Notes: a model not told the origin generated them from the letters alone. Positions 25,999-34,640 are shown, numbered from the stretch's first letter. The stretch is DNA of 37,220 nucleotides from Candidatus Gastranaerophilales bacterium (GCA_944323535.1 CALUSW010000009.1:1-37220); one strand, 5' to 3'. Numbers and translations: made by a program.

Positions 25999-27312
25999 AT
26001 GGCAAGAAAAAGAAAAGCTGTATTAGAAAAAGAACAACAAAATCTGAAAATTGAGTATCTGGAAACAAAAGAACTCAAACGGTATGAAAGAAACGTTAAA
26101 ATTCATACTAAAAAGCAGATTGAAAAACTCAAAGCCAGTATCCGGAGATTTGGAATGGTAACTCCGCTTATAGTAAATAAGGAGAATACCATAATTGCAG
26201 GGCATGGCAGATTTCAGGCACTTGAAGAACTCGGATACAAGGAAATTCCCGTAATACGACTGGAACATCTTTCCGAAACCGAAGTGAAAGCATATCGTCT
26301 AGCTGACAACAAAATTGCCGAGGATGCATTTTATGATTCGGAACTGCTAAAAGTAGAAATCGAAAATATTATGTTGAACGAAGATTTTGTAATTACAGAT
26401 ACAGGCTTTGATATATCAGAAATAGACGCAATTGTTCTTGATGATTACACTGTAAAGCAGAAGAAACAAGATAAAGCGGATGAAGTTAAAACTTTAGAAA
26501 TTCAGAAATGTGTTAAATCCGGTGATATATGGAAACTCGGAACTCATCTTTTACTTTGCGGTGATGCAACAAATAAAAGTCATTACCAAAAATTAATGCA
26601 AAATGATAAGGCAAGCCTTATTATCACAGATCCGCCTTATAATGTTCCTATTTCAGGTCATGTGTGTAAAACAAAACATGATGAGTTCGAGATGGCATCA
26701 GGTGAGATGACAAAAGCTGAGTTTGAGGATTTCAGCAAAAATTTCATGCAACATCTTGTTTCGTTTTCAAAAAACGGTTCACTGCATTACATTTTTATCG
26801 ATTGGAGAGGTATAAACACTTTTCTTAATGCAGGTGCAACAGTTTATTCCGAACTTAAAAATATTTGTGTATGGAATAAGCTAAATGGTGGAATGGGCAG
26901 TATGTACAGAAGCCAGCACGAATTTATCTGTGTTTTTAAAAACGGAGATATGCCGCATGTGAATAATATAGAGCTGGGTAAAAACGGAAGATACCGGACA
27001 AATATCTGGGAACACGCAGGTATTAGTGCAACAAATCCAAAATCATTAAATCTGCTAAAAATGCATCCAACAGTAAAACCTGTCGGATTACTTCATGAAA
27101 TTATCTTAGATGCTTCAAAAGCCACAGATATTGTGCTGGATCCTTTTGGCGGTTCCGGTTCAACTTTGCTTGCCTGCCAGAGAGCCAAACGAAAAGCCAG
27201 AATTATTGAGATATCTCCACATTATTGTGACTTGGTAATTCATCGTTTTGAAGAACTTACCGGTATAAAAGCAGAATTTGTTATAAATATTTCAGAACAG
27301 AAAGAGGTTTAA
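25999..27312 (+). CDS. ParB-domain DNA methyltransferase (beta class)
   Basis: 437 residues joining two domains. Residues about 15-110 form a ParB/sulfiredoxin-like domain (KIHTKKQIEKLKASIRRFG, TIIAGHGRFQALEELGYKEI). Residues about 170-430 form an N6-adenine/N4-cytosine methyltransferase with the catalytic DPPY at 211-214 and the SAM-binding DPFGGSGST from 381; catalytic motif before SAM motif is the beta-class order. The end EISPHYCDLVIHRFE is also typical. Such fusions are common on phages and integrative elements and usually act without a partner restriction enzyme, giving self-marking or regulation. Target sequence unknown. Confidence 0.92.
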   Translation: MARKRKAVLEKEQQNLKIEYLETKELKRYERNVKIHTKKQIEKLKASIRRFGMVTPLIVNKENTIIAGHGRFQALEELGYKEIPVIRLEHLSETEVKAYRLADNKIAEDAFYDSELLKVEIENIMLNEDFVITDTGFDISEIDAIVLDDYTVKQKKQDKADEVKTLEIQKCVKSGDIWKLGTHLLLCGDATNKSHYQKLMQNDKASLIITDPPYNVPISGHVCKTKHDEFEMASGEMTKAEFEDFSKNFMQHLVSFSKNGSLHYIFIDWRGINTFLNAGATVYSELKNICVWNKLNGGMGSMYRSQHEFICVFKNGDMPHVNNIELGKNGRYRTNIWEHAGISATNPKSLNLLKMHPTVKPVGLLHEIILDASKATDIVLDPFGGSGSTLLACQRAKRKARIIEISPHYCDLVIHRFEELTGIKAEFVINISEQKEV

Positions 27313-27313
27313 G

Positions 27314-27526
27314 ATGAAAAAGAAAAATTATCAAAAGGAAATAATAAACGAGCTTATAGATTTTTACAGAAACAGAATCAGGTTTATAAAATTAGCCAAA
27401 AAAATTGATAAACAGCAATATGGTGCTATTTCGACATTCTGTGATTTAGATTTTATTGAAAATGCTTACAAACAAGAGATACAGTTATTAAAAGAGGTAA
27501 AGAAATATGGAAAAAAAGGAAACTAA
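27314..27526 (+). CDS. Small basic hypothetical protein
   Basis: 70 residues, lysine-rich, predicted helical, no recognised domain; contains one cysteine pair-free stretch TFCDLDFIENAYKQEIQLL. AGAGG lies 6 bases before the ATG, at the end of the methyltransferase gene. It overlaps the next gene by 20 bases. The tight spacing supports it being real. Confidence 0.7.
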   Translation: MKKKNYQKEIINELIDFYRNRIRFIKLAKKIDKQQYGAISTFCDLDFIENAYKQEIQLLKEVKKYGKKGN

Positions 27527-28115
27527 AAAAAGAACCAATTGGAAGAACGCATACAATAGATTGGTAAAAATGTTAAAAGAACATTATTTACCATATATGT
27601 TATTCTTTATAGAAGAAATTATTCCCAAAATGACAGAACAAACGTTTAACGGCTTATGTAGTGAATATTCTTTAAAGCCGGAAATAATTTTAGAATTAGC
27701 AAGTAAATTAGGGAAAACTTTAAATTTTGCAAAGGAAGAGAAGCCGGAATCTAAAACTGAAGACCCGCAACCCGAAGATATCGATCCTGACTATAAAGTA
27801 GGCTATAAACATCCGCCTAAACATACCCGATTTCAAAAAGGCAACAAAGGTAATCCTAAAGGCAGAAAGTCTAAAAAAGGCATACCGATTATGGATTTGC
27901 TTTTGGAAGATCTGGATAAGAAAATTCGTATTAATGAAGGTGGCGAAACTAAAGAAATCTATAAAAGGGAAGTAATAACTAAAGATTTGTCCAAATCTCT
28001 AATATTAGGAAAACCGATTCCAAGAAATAACCTAAATTTAATAAATCATTTAGATCGATATGCCGCAAGAAAAGAGGTTGTTGAAAAAATCTTTAATGAT
28101 GATAATAATTGTTGA
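27507..28115 (+). CDS. DUF5681 domain protein
   Basis: 202 residues. The middle carries the DUF5681 signature VGYKHPPKHTRFQKGNKGNP followed by KGRKSKKG (about residues 91-120), a basic, glycine-rich patch that suggests nucleic-acid binding. DUF5681 proteins are found beside ParB-methyltransferases and terminase genes on mobile elements. The first 75 residues are helical without assignment. The start overlaps the preceding gene. Confidence 0.85.
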   Translation: MEKKETKKRTNWKNAYNRLVKMLKEHYLPYMLFFIEEIIPKMTEQTFNGLCSEYSLKPEIILELASKLGKTLNFAKEEKPESKTEDPQPEDIDPDYKVGYKHPPKHTRFQKGNKGNPKGRKSKKGIPIMDLLLEDLDKKIRINEGGETKEIYKREVITKDLSKSLILGKPIPRNNLNLINHLDRYAARKEVVEKIFNDDNNC

Positions 28116-28162
28116 TTCTATGTATCTTTTGAGTGAGTAATATTCTCAAAGGATTAACATTT

Positions 28163-28585
28163 ATGCTTGCAAATTACGACAAATACACAAAAAAGGAGCT
28201 TACTGAACTTTATGAGAAAGAGTTCGGGAAAGCTCCTTTTTCATATCTAAGCAGAATCTTTTTGACAAAATATCTTATTTATAAAGAACAAGCCAGCAAA
28301 TACGGAGATTTGACCGCATCAACGCAAAAACAGCTAAACAAACTTATTCATGTATATCAATTAAATAAAAATATAATGGATAAAGATATTAAAAAAACAA
28401 AGAATTTTTATATACAGACAGGAACAAAACTTGTACGGGAATTTAAAGGGAAACGCTATGAGGTAATTGCGTTGGATAAAGGTTATGAATTTAACGGAAA
28501 AATATACAAAAGCCTTTCAGCAATAGCAAATGAAATCACAGGCACAAGATGGAACGGTAAAATATTTTTCGGAGTAAAAAAATGA
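28163..28585 (+). CDS. DUF2924 domain protein
   Basis: 140 residues from the ATG at 28163 (AAAGGA nine bases upstream), preferred to the upstream in-frame GTG. The C-terminal half is diagnostic: GTKLVREFKGKRYEVIALDK, then GYEFNGKIYKSLSAIANEITGT and RWNGKIFFGV, matching DUF2924. The family is nearly always next to a serine recombinase and may be an accessory or directionality factor; that role is inference. Its stop overlaps the recombinase start (ATGA). Confidence 0.9.
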   Translation: MLANYDKYTKKELTELYEKEFGKAPFSYLSRIFLTKYLIYKEQASKYGDLTASTQKQLNKLIHVYQLNKNIMDKDIKKTKNFYIQTGTKLVREFKGKRYEVIALDKGYEFNGKIYKSLSAIANEITGTRWNGKIFFGVKK

Positions 28586-30228
28586 AAAAATTCAGATGTG
28601 CAATCTATACCCGCAAATCAACAGAAGAAGGATTAGAACAGGATTTTAATTCTCTGGATGCCCAGAGAGAAGCCTGCGAGGCTTATATAAAATCCCAGCA
28701 GCACGAAGGCTGGATTTTGATAGAAAAACAATACAACGATGGTGGATTTTCCGGCGGAAATTTAGACAGACCGGCATTAAAAGAGCTGTTTAATGATATA
28801 AAAAATGACAGAATAGATATTGTAGTTGTCTATAAAGTTGACAGACTAACCCGTTCCCTGCTTGATTTTGCAAAAATTGTCGAACTTTTTGACGCACATA
28901 GTGCAAGTTTTGTTTCCGTAACACAAAATTTTAACACAACAACATCTATGGGCAGGCTGACATTAAATATACTGCTTTCCTTTGCCCAATTTGAAAGAGA
29001 AGTAACAGGAGAAAGGATTCGTGACAAAATTGCCGCATCAAAAAAGAAGGGAATGTGGATGGGTGGTCGTGTTCCGATAGGATACGAAAGAAAGGATAAA
29101 AAACTGATTATAGAAACAAGCGGTGCCGCAAAAGTAAAGAAAATATTTGAAAAATATATTGAATTAAAGAGCGTTCCTAAACTGAAAACTTATCTTGCCT
29201 GTGAAAATATCAGAACAAATACAGGAAAAAACTTTGATAAAGGGCAGTTGTACCATATTCTGCAAAACAAAACTTACACAGGGAAAATTGTGCATAAAAA
29301 CAATGTTTATGAAGGAGAACATGCTGCGATTATTGAAGAAAATCTGTTTAATCTTGCCCAAGATTTACTACAGGCAAATAAAGTAGATGAAAGCCGAAAA
29401 CATAATGCCTCAAACTCATTGCTTGCAGGCAAAATATATGATGATAAAAATAATCGGATGACGCCTGTTCACAGTAAAACAAGAAATAAAAAATACAGGT
29501 ATTATGTTAGCCAGCCAATCTTAAAATTCGACAAAACAAAAGCCGGTTCTGTATCAAAACTTCCAGCTGAAGAAACAGAAAAATTTGTAATAGATGAGAT
29601 AAGAAGCTATTTTTCTGATGCAAAACAGCTTCAGAATTATATTGCAGAACTCTCTGTTTTAGAGCAAAACAGGATTTTAGAAGCAGTTAAATCCGGAAAA
29701 TTTGATAATTATACTCTTGTACGTTCTGTTTTAGAAAGAGTAACTATTTCAAGAGAATGGACAGAGATGATTTTATCCAAAAGCCGGATTAAAAAATTTC
29801 TTTATGATTTAGGTGGAAATATTTGCACAACTTCAGATTTCAAGGAACAAGCGGAAGATTATCTGACAATAAAACGGGATATAAGAATAAAAACAGGCAC
29901 TTCCAAAGGCTGCAATACTTTGATAATCCGAAATGATAAAGCCGAACCACCTCATATAAACGAAACACTTATAAAAGCGATAGTTAAAAGCTTTTACTGG
30001 CATAAACTGTTGTTGGAAGGCAAAGTTAAAAATACAAAGGATATTCAGAAACTTGAGAACATGAAAGACAACAGTTATATAAAACAGGTTTTAAATCTGA
30101 GATTTCTCTCTCCCCGAATTATTGAAGCTATATTAAACGGTACACAACCACATGAACTAACCGTAACAAAACTGTTTAATATAAAGACTTTAAACTGGAA
30201 AGAACAGGAACAATTAATATTGCTTTAA
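28582..30228 (+). CDS. Large serine recombinase
   Basis: 548 residues. The N-terminal resolvase domain (about 4-150) has the catalytic serine at position 13 in YTRKSTEEG and the arginine stretch VVYKVDRLTRSLLDFAKI. The recombinase domain follows (about 165-270: GYERKDKKLIIETSGAAKVK), then a domain with SLLAGKIYDDKNNRMTPVHS but without the zinc-ribbon cysteines, as in the proteobacterial DUF2924-linked group. The C-terminal 150 residues are helical. It should integrate or excise the element by a site-specific serine mechanism. All catalytic parts appear intact. Confidence 0.94.
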   Translation: MKKFRCAIYTRKSTEEGLEQDFNSLDAQREACEAYIKSQQHEGWILIEKQYNDGGFSGGNLDRPALKELFNDIKNDRIDIVVVYKVDRLTRSLLDFAKIVELFDAHSASFVSVTQNFNTTTSMGRLTLNILLSFAQFEREVTGERIRDKIAASKKKGMWMGGRVPIGYERKDKKLIIETSGAAKVKKIFEKYIELKSVPKLKTYLACENIRTNTGKNFDKGQLYHILQNKTYTGKIVHKNNVYEGEHAAIIEENLFNLAQDLLQANKVDESRKHNASNSLLAGKIYDDKNNRMTPVHSKTRNKKYRYYVSQPILKFDKTKAGSVSKLPAEETEKFVIDEIRSYFSDAKQLQNYIAELSVLEQNRILEAVKSGKFDNYTLVRSVLERVTISREWTEMILSKSRIKKFLYDLGGNICTTSDFKEQAEDYLTIKRDIRIKTGTSKGCNTLIIRNDKAEPPHINETLIKAIVKSFYWHKLLLEGKVKNTKDIQKLENMKDNSYIKQVLNLRFLSPRIIEAILNGTQPHELTVTKLFNIKTLNWKEQEQLILL

Positions 30229-30615
30229 CCAGATTATCCGGAAAATCCTATTTATATACACCCGCCATTTTTTATGAATTTCAATAAATACATAAATTAT
30301 CATTTATCGGATAATTATTTTAATTGTCATTTATTATTGCAGTGAGCGGATTTTAGGGCAAAATCCCCAAATTCCCATTAACTTCCCATTAGCGTGTTTA
30401 AAATTCCCATTTTTTACTTTTGAATTTTCGGTTAAATTCCTTGCTATATCTATCTTTAAGGTGTTTTTATGGTATCAGTATTTTAGCATTTTTTTTATTT
30501 TTTGCAAGAAATTAATTTATGTTGCTATAAACATTGCACGGATAATTGTTATGATTTTTTTTGAATAATTGTTTTACAAAAAATTTTTAATATATTAAGT
30601 TTAAAAAAATTATTT
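30229..30615. other. Intergenic region with short repeats after the recombinase
   Basis: No gene on either strand. Three copies of TTCCCATT occur at 30372-30379, 30383-30390 and 30404-30411 (spacings 11 and 21, about one and two helical turns). ATTATCCG occurs at 30233-30240, and its complement CGGATAAT at 30308-30315 and 30539-30546; the second lies in the inverted repeat AATTATC/GATAATT (30295-30301 and 30310-30316). These could be recombinase attachment or binding sites. The promoter-free 3' ends of two convergent genes meet here. Confidence 0.45.
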
Positions 30616-32073
30616 TTAATCAAAATCCTCCATAAGACAATTTTTCAATTCAATTATATTAAGATTATCAATATCATAATTGTAAATTGATGCAATTATC
30701 AATTGGTGATTTGAAAAATCTCGTTTTAATATTTCAATCATTTTATGAATATTCATATCATCTACTTCTTTCCCTCTAGGCGAATCAAGAATAATAGGGA
30801 CATTTATATATTTATAGTCTTCAAGTATTTTTATATAAGCAAGCCTAAATGCAAAAACTATGCAGTGAAAAATGGCTCCACTTAAAGATTTTAAATCAGA
30901 TGTAAAAATATAATCATTTGACGCACTGACATATCTTTCATCTACTCCCATTTCTTTTGCATAATTCGAAATATAATTATGCAATTCATTTATAAGTTGA
31001 TTATTGCTTTTAGTTTTTTGATCAATTTCTGATTTAAGTTTTGTTCTTTGGTTTTCAAGTTTTTTAATCATATTTTCAACACTGATATAATTAATGTTTA
31101 TTTTAGAAATATCTGAATCAAATTTTGAGATAATATCCTCTGTTTCTGTTTGAAATAATAAATTATCTGTGAGCTGTTTACGTTTATATATCTGTATCAT
31201 TTTATCAATATTTGAAATTTTTGAATTGACAATATTTATTTTAGCTGCAATATAATTTATATTATCTTTAAAGCCTTCAATAGTTTTTTCATTTACGGGG
31301 GTTCTATTACCATTTTCGTCTATAACATGTAATTTCATATCTGTAATATATTTACGGAAACCCATATTCTTCTTTAGCACATTCATTAAGCGTTCTTGCT
31401 CAATAATTAAAGGTCTTTTTTCAAATTCAAGGAGAGCAATCTCTTTTTCAAGTTTATCATTATATGAATCATATTCTGTAATTTTATTTAATTTGTTAAT
31501 TTGATTTTGATAATTAGCAACAGACAACATACTTCTATACTTTTTTATTTGAAATTCTATATATGATAACTCTTCATATAAATTAAAACAATTAATGTCT
31601 CCTATCCCCTGAATAAATTTGTCAATATTAAAACGAATAGAACCAATCACAACGCCTCTATTAAGTAATGTCCAACCTTTTTCTTGATCTACATACATAG
31701 GTGCTAGTATATTATCAATAATATTTTTATTATTATTTTCAAAAATTAGACTATGCAGTTCTTGAACATTTGCAGGTATTGAAAAATATAGTTCTTTACT
31801 ATCGGTAATATTTTGGACATAACAGTAAACATCTCTTCTTTTTATCAAAAGATCTTTATTCGAATCAGTATTAATAGTTAATTCAAATTTGCATTCTTCA
31901 AATTTAAAATTTTTTGTATTTGGAATATTAAACCCCAGGGAATACAATAATGCTCGAAGAAGTGTAGTTTTACCGACACTATTTTTCTTACTGTAGATTA
32001 AATTATAGTTATCCTCAAAATAAAAAGTTCTACTAAATAAGCCAAATATAATTTTTAATTTTTTTAATCGCAT
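30616..32073 (-). CDS. SMC/ABC-like ATPase of a candidate defence pair
   Basis: 485 residues with the RecF/SMC/Rad50 layout: an N-terminal P-loop (SKKNSVGKTTLLR, residues 28-40), a long coiled-coil middle (about 180-375), and a C-terminal part with LKSLSGAIFHCIVFAFRLAY as signature-helix region and Walker B IILDSPRG (Asp430). The first glycine of the classical P-loop is Lys29, and the Asp is followed by Ser-Pro rather than Glu, features seen in several divergent defence ATPases. It is shorter than typical LmuB. AAAAAAGGAG lies inside the end of the nuclease gene, which it overlaps by 10 bases, so the two proteins are surely made together. Best guess: sensor ATPase of a Lamassu/ABC-3C-type system. 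Confidence 0.8.
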   Translation of the reverse strand: MRLKKLKIIFGLFSRTFYFEDNYNLIYSKKNSVGKTTLLRALLYSLGFNIPNTKNFKFEECKFELTINTDSNKDLLIKRRDVYCYVQNITDSKELYFSIPANVQELHSLIFENNNKNIIDNILAPMYVDQEKGWTLLNRGVVIGSIRFNIDKFIQGIGDINCFNLYEELSYIEFQIKKYRSMLSVANYQNQINKLNKITEYDSYNDKLEKEIALLEFEKRPLIIEQERLMNVLKKNMGFRKYITDMKLHVIDENGNRTPVNEKTIEGFKDNINYIAAKINIVNSKISNIDKMIQIYKRKQLTDNLLFQTETEDIISKFDSDISKININYISVENMIKKLENQRTKLKSEIDQKTKSNNQLINELHNYISNYAKEMGVDERYVSASNDYIFTSDLKSLSGAIFHCIVFAFRLAYIKILEDYKYINVPIILDSPRGKEVDDMNIHKMIEILKRDFSNHQLIIASIYNYDIDNLNIIELKNCLMEDFD

Positions 32074-33095
32074 ATATTGGCTCCTTTTTTAATTTTATCT
32101 ATAATATAACGATTTGAAATTATTTTACTTAGAATTACTTTTACTAAGCAATTTTTCGTATATTCATCTATATTACTAATATCAAATTCATTTAAATATT
32201 TACCATATTCTTCATTAATAAATTTTTCTGTTCGTTCTTTCCAAGTTAAATTATTTAAATAACCAACAAAATCGTTTAATACCTTGTTGATAAATATAAA
32301 TTCTTCAGTTTTATTGTCTATAATTGCTCGGTATTTATGTTCTATTTCATTGATTATAGCATCATCACAATCTTGTAAGTATTTATCATGTCTATCAAAA
32401 TTACAAGCTTCAGCTATTAAAGCCCACATCATTTCTTTTTTCTTTATTTGTATAGCCGAATTAGGAATTGTTGCATTATGAAAAAAATCTCGTTGCCATA
32501 TCTCAAGCATTTTTCGTGGAGTATAAGGAGAATGTATATCAAGCTGTTCTAAAAACTCACTTACAGCTTCTTTAATTGCCTTGTCTCGATTATTTTTGTC
32601 ATCGCCATAAAAAGGTAATACATAGACTTTTAATTTATTTGTATCAATAGAATAATTATTTTGGGTTATGATACGAGCAACTTTTTCTTTACATTTTTGA
32701 GGTAATTCATTATAACCTAATTTGGTTCTTCCTATAAAATATTGGATTGATGCTTTATCATTAAATGGATTTGAATGATTTGTAATATAAATTAAGTTTT
32801 CTGCATCTCCATTATTATAAGCATTGTTTAATGTTCTAATTCCTTCTTTTAATTTACTTAATAGATTCGCAGTTGAATCTATATTTTCTATTGACTTTGC
32901 TTGAGAATAAATTATATTGTTATTTTCCAACTTAATTTCAATATCTTCTGTTTGAGCTTCCACTTTTATAGATTTTGCGGATTTAATATTTTCAAGCATT
33001 AACAAAATTGCTGCATTTGTTTGAAAATCCCAGCCAAAAGCAGATGCAGAGGCATTAGAATCGTTATTTTGATTTTGTAAATTATTTCTTACCAT
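32064..33095 (-). CDS. DUF4297/Cap4-type nuclease effector
   Basis: 343 residues. The first 70 match the DUF4297 (Cap4-like dsDNA nuclease) pattern: FGWDFQTNAAILLMLENI (Gly21, Gln25), then EAQTEDIEIKL with Glu50-Asp51, and IIYSQAKSI with Gln65 and Lys67, the E/D-QxK catalytic arrangement of a PD-(D/E)XK enzyme. The remaining 250 residues are helical with no SAVED or other nucleotide-sensing domain recognised; they may bind the partner ATPase. Overlap with the SMC-like gene suggests an effector-sensor pair as in Lamassu or ABC-three-component systems. No small third component is seen unless it lies in the C-terminal region. Confidence 0.75.
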   Translation of the reverse strand: MVRNNLQNQNNDSNASASAFGWDFQTNAAILLMLENIKSAKSIKVEAQTEDIEIKLENNNIIYSQAKSIENIDSTANLLSKLKEGIRTLNNAYNNGDAENLIYITNHSNPFNDKASIQYFIGRTKLGYNELPQKCKEKVARIITQNNYSIDTNKLKVYVLPFYGDDKNNRDKAIKEAVSEFLEQLDIHSPYTPRKMLEIWQRDFFHNATIPNSAIQIKKKEMMWALIAEACNFDRHDKYLQDCDDAIINEIEHKYRAIIDNKTEEFIFINKVLNDFVGYLNNLTWKERTEKFINEEYGKYLNEFDISNIDEYTKNCLVKVILSKIISNRYIIDKIKKGANICD

Positions 33096-33153
33096 CGTCC
33101 GTTAAATTCCTGTTAAATTTATTTAAATTAACATAATAATGACAACATTTGAG

Positions 33154-34164
33154 TTATTTATCTTTTAGTTGCAACAATTTTATATTTTCTTTTTGAAGCA
33201 TATCCGCAAGTTCTTCTTCTGTTGGGAGAACTGTTTTATACTTGCTTGCAAAAATCTGCCGGCTTTCCTGCAACACAGAATATTTAACCATAGTTTCGGA
33301 TTTATCCGTACAAAAAATTATGCCGATAGTCGGATTGTCGTCCGCTCCACGCTTTAATTCATCAAACATTCTGACATACATATCCATTTGCCCGATGTCT
33401 GCGTGGGATAACTTTGTTGTTTTTAAATCAATAACCACAAAGCATTTTAACAGATAATTGTAAAACACCAGATCCGCATAGAAATGGTCAGTTTCCGTAC
33501 TAATTCTAAATTGGCGGGCAACAAAAGAAAATCCTTTGCCCAATTCAAGTAAAAACTTTTGTAAATTATTGATTAAAGCTGATTCTAAAGCACTTTCTTT
33601 GCCTTCGATATTTTCAGGCAAATTCAGAAATTCCAAGACATACGGATCTTTAATAAATTCTTTTGTATCAATAACGGCAGGCAAACATTTTTCAGTGGTA
33701 TTTACTCCTTCTTGAGTTGATAAAAGCCTGTGATAATAACCGCTCTTGATATTGCGTTCAAGCTGGCGGTATGACCAATTTTGTGATGCAGCTTCTTTTA
33801 GATAATAATTCCTTTCTTCCGGATTATCAATCCTTATAATCCTTGCTATATTTGACCAGGATAAATTCGCTAGACACTGTCTGTCGAATTCAGGATATGC
33901 AATATAAAAACTTCTCATACTTTTCAAATTTGCTTCTGAAAAGCCTTTGCCAAAAGTATCCGTAAGGTATCTTGATAAATTTTCGATAAGTTTAGTCCCG
34001 TATTCCGCACGGGAAGCACCGCCCTGTTCTTCTTCTACAATACGCTGTCCGATTTTCCAGTATGTTTCAACCATAATGGAATTCACTGTATGATATGCTT
34101 TAGCCCGTGCTAAGTTCAGTAATTCTGCTATATCACTATAAATTTTGGCGACTTCATTTGCCAT
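33154..34164 (-). CDS. DUF1016 / YhcG-type PD-(D/E)XK nuclease protein
   Basis: 336 residues from the ATG at 34164, chosen for GGAGGT just upstream over an in-frame ATG at 34233. The N-terminal DUF1016 domain is recognisable by VETYWKIGQRIVEEEQGG and YLTDTFGKGFSEANLKSMR; the C-terminal nuclease domain by DHFYADLVFYNYLLKCFVVI with the DLK motif, then ADIGQMDMYVRMFDE and GIIFCTDKSE. The family is frequent in defence islands and beside restriction-modification genes, function unsettled. It lies 58 bases upstream of the nuclease-ATPase pair in the same direction and may be co-transcribed. Confidence 0.92.
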   Translation of the reverse strand: MANEVAKIYSDIAELLNLARAKAYHTVNSIMVETYWKIGQRIVEEEQGGASRAEYGTKLIENLSRYLTDTFGKGFSEANLKSMRSFYIAYPEFDRQCLANLSWSNIARIIRIDNPEERNYYLKEAASQNWSYRQLERNIKSGYYHRLLSTQEGVNTTEKCLPAVIDTKEFIKDPYVLEFLNLPENIEGKESALESALINNLQKFLLELGKGFSFVARQFRISTETDHFYADLVFYNYLLKCFVVIDLKTTKLSHADIGQMDMYVRMFDELKRGADDNPTIGIIFCTDKSETMVKYSVLQESRQIFASKYKTVLPTEEELADMLQKENIKLLQLKDK

Positions 34165-34267
34165 AAATACCTCCAGATAAGTTAATTTTAACATGAAAAT
34201 ATACGAAAATACTGATTTTATAAGTAATAACAATATAACCTGAAATACTAAATAAAAATTTTGTCAA

Positions 34268-34303
34268 TTAAACTAATGTTGTTATTAAACTAATTATTAG
34301 TTT
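34268..34303. promoter_or_regulatory. Repeated AAACTAAT operator-like sites
   Basis: TTAAACTAAT occurs twice as a direct repeat (34268-34277, 34285-34294, spacing 17), and the second copy forms a near-continuous palindrome with ATTAGTTT (34296-34303). The cluster lies about 100-140 bases upstream of the DUF1016 start, a place for a repressor site. Which protein binds is unknown. Confidence 0.4.
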
Positions 34304-34374
34304 GTATCATATTAGATATTTTTATGTTTAAGTATCAAGAGAATAATGCTATCCGGACTACCAGCACCAGAACT

Positions 34375-34416
34375 AAAAAGGTTTGAAATCATTGGGTTTT
34401 GGACCTTTTTATTTTT
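34375..34416 (+). terminator. Orphan terminator-like hairpin
   Basis: AAAAAGGT (34375-34382) pairs with ACCTTTTT (34403-34410) around a 20-base loop, followed by a further T-rich run on the plus strand. No plus-strand gene lies upstream, so it either ends a small RNA or is a remnant. Confidence 0.4.
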
Positions 34417-34640
34417 TGTCTGTGTCCACCCTGCGTCCATTTAGCTGTTTTGAATTAAATTCTAATTGTATAAATTAAGTATAATTGACAACGAAATTGA
34501 GAAAAAGTGACAGAGAAGTTGTCTTTCAAAAATGATTTTTTAAAAAATTGTCGAATATCTTTTGCAGGAGCATTTTCAAAAATTCGAGTCATTTTATATA
34601 TTTTATATATTCTTTCTTGCTGAGATTGTTTGTCAAAATA

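Larger units (their letters stand above)
25999..30228 (+). mobile_element. Serine-recombinase module with ParB-methyltransferase
   Basis: Five genes in one direction with touching or overlapping ends: ParB-like DNA methyltransferase, a 70-residue protein, DUF5681 protein, DUF2924 protein and large serine recombinase. DUF2924 directly before a recombinase of this type is a pairing I know mainly from proteobacterial prophages and integrative elements, so acquisition by transfer is likely. No capsid, terminase or conjugation gene is present, so this is a reduced or partial element. Its borders are not defined; candidate sites lie in 30229-30615. Confidence 0.65.
34165..34640. other. Intergenic region upstream of the DUF1016 gene
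   Basis: No gene on either strand. It holds operator-like repeats (34268-34303) and a terminator-like hairpin (34375-34416) described separately; the remainder is AT-rich without recognisable signals. Confidence 0.5.

Noticed and set aside
21420-30228. tRNA-Ala as the integration site of the recombinase element
   Set aside because: No duplicate of the tRNA 3' end is visible, the recombinase is of the serine type, and several unrelated minus-strand genes lie between.
25999-34164. A classical restriction-modification system from the methyltransferase and the DUF1016 or DUF4297 nucleases
   Set aside because: The methyltransferase is a ParB fusion inside a recombinase module and lies on the opposite strand; no specificity subunit or restriction translocase is present.
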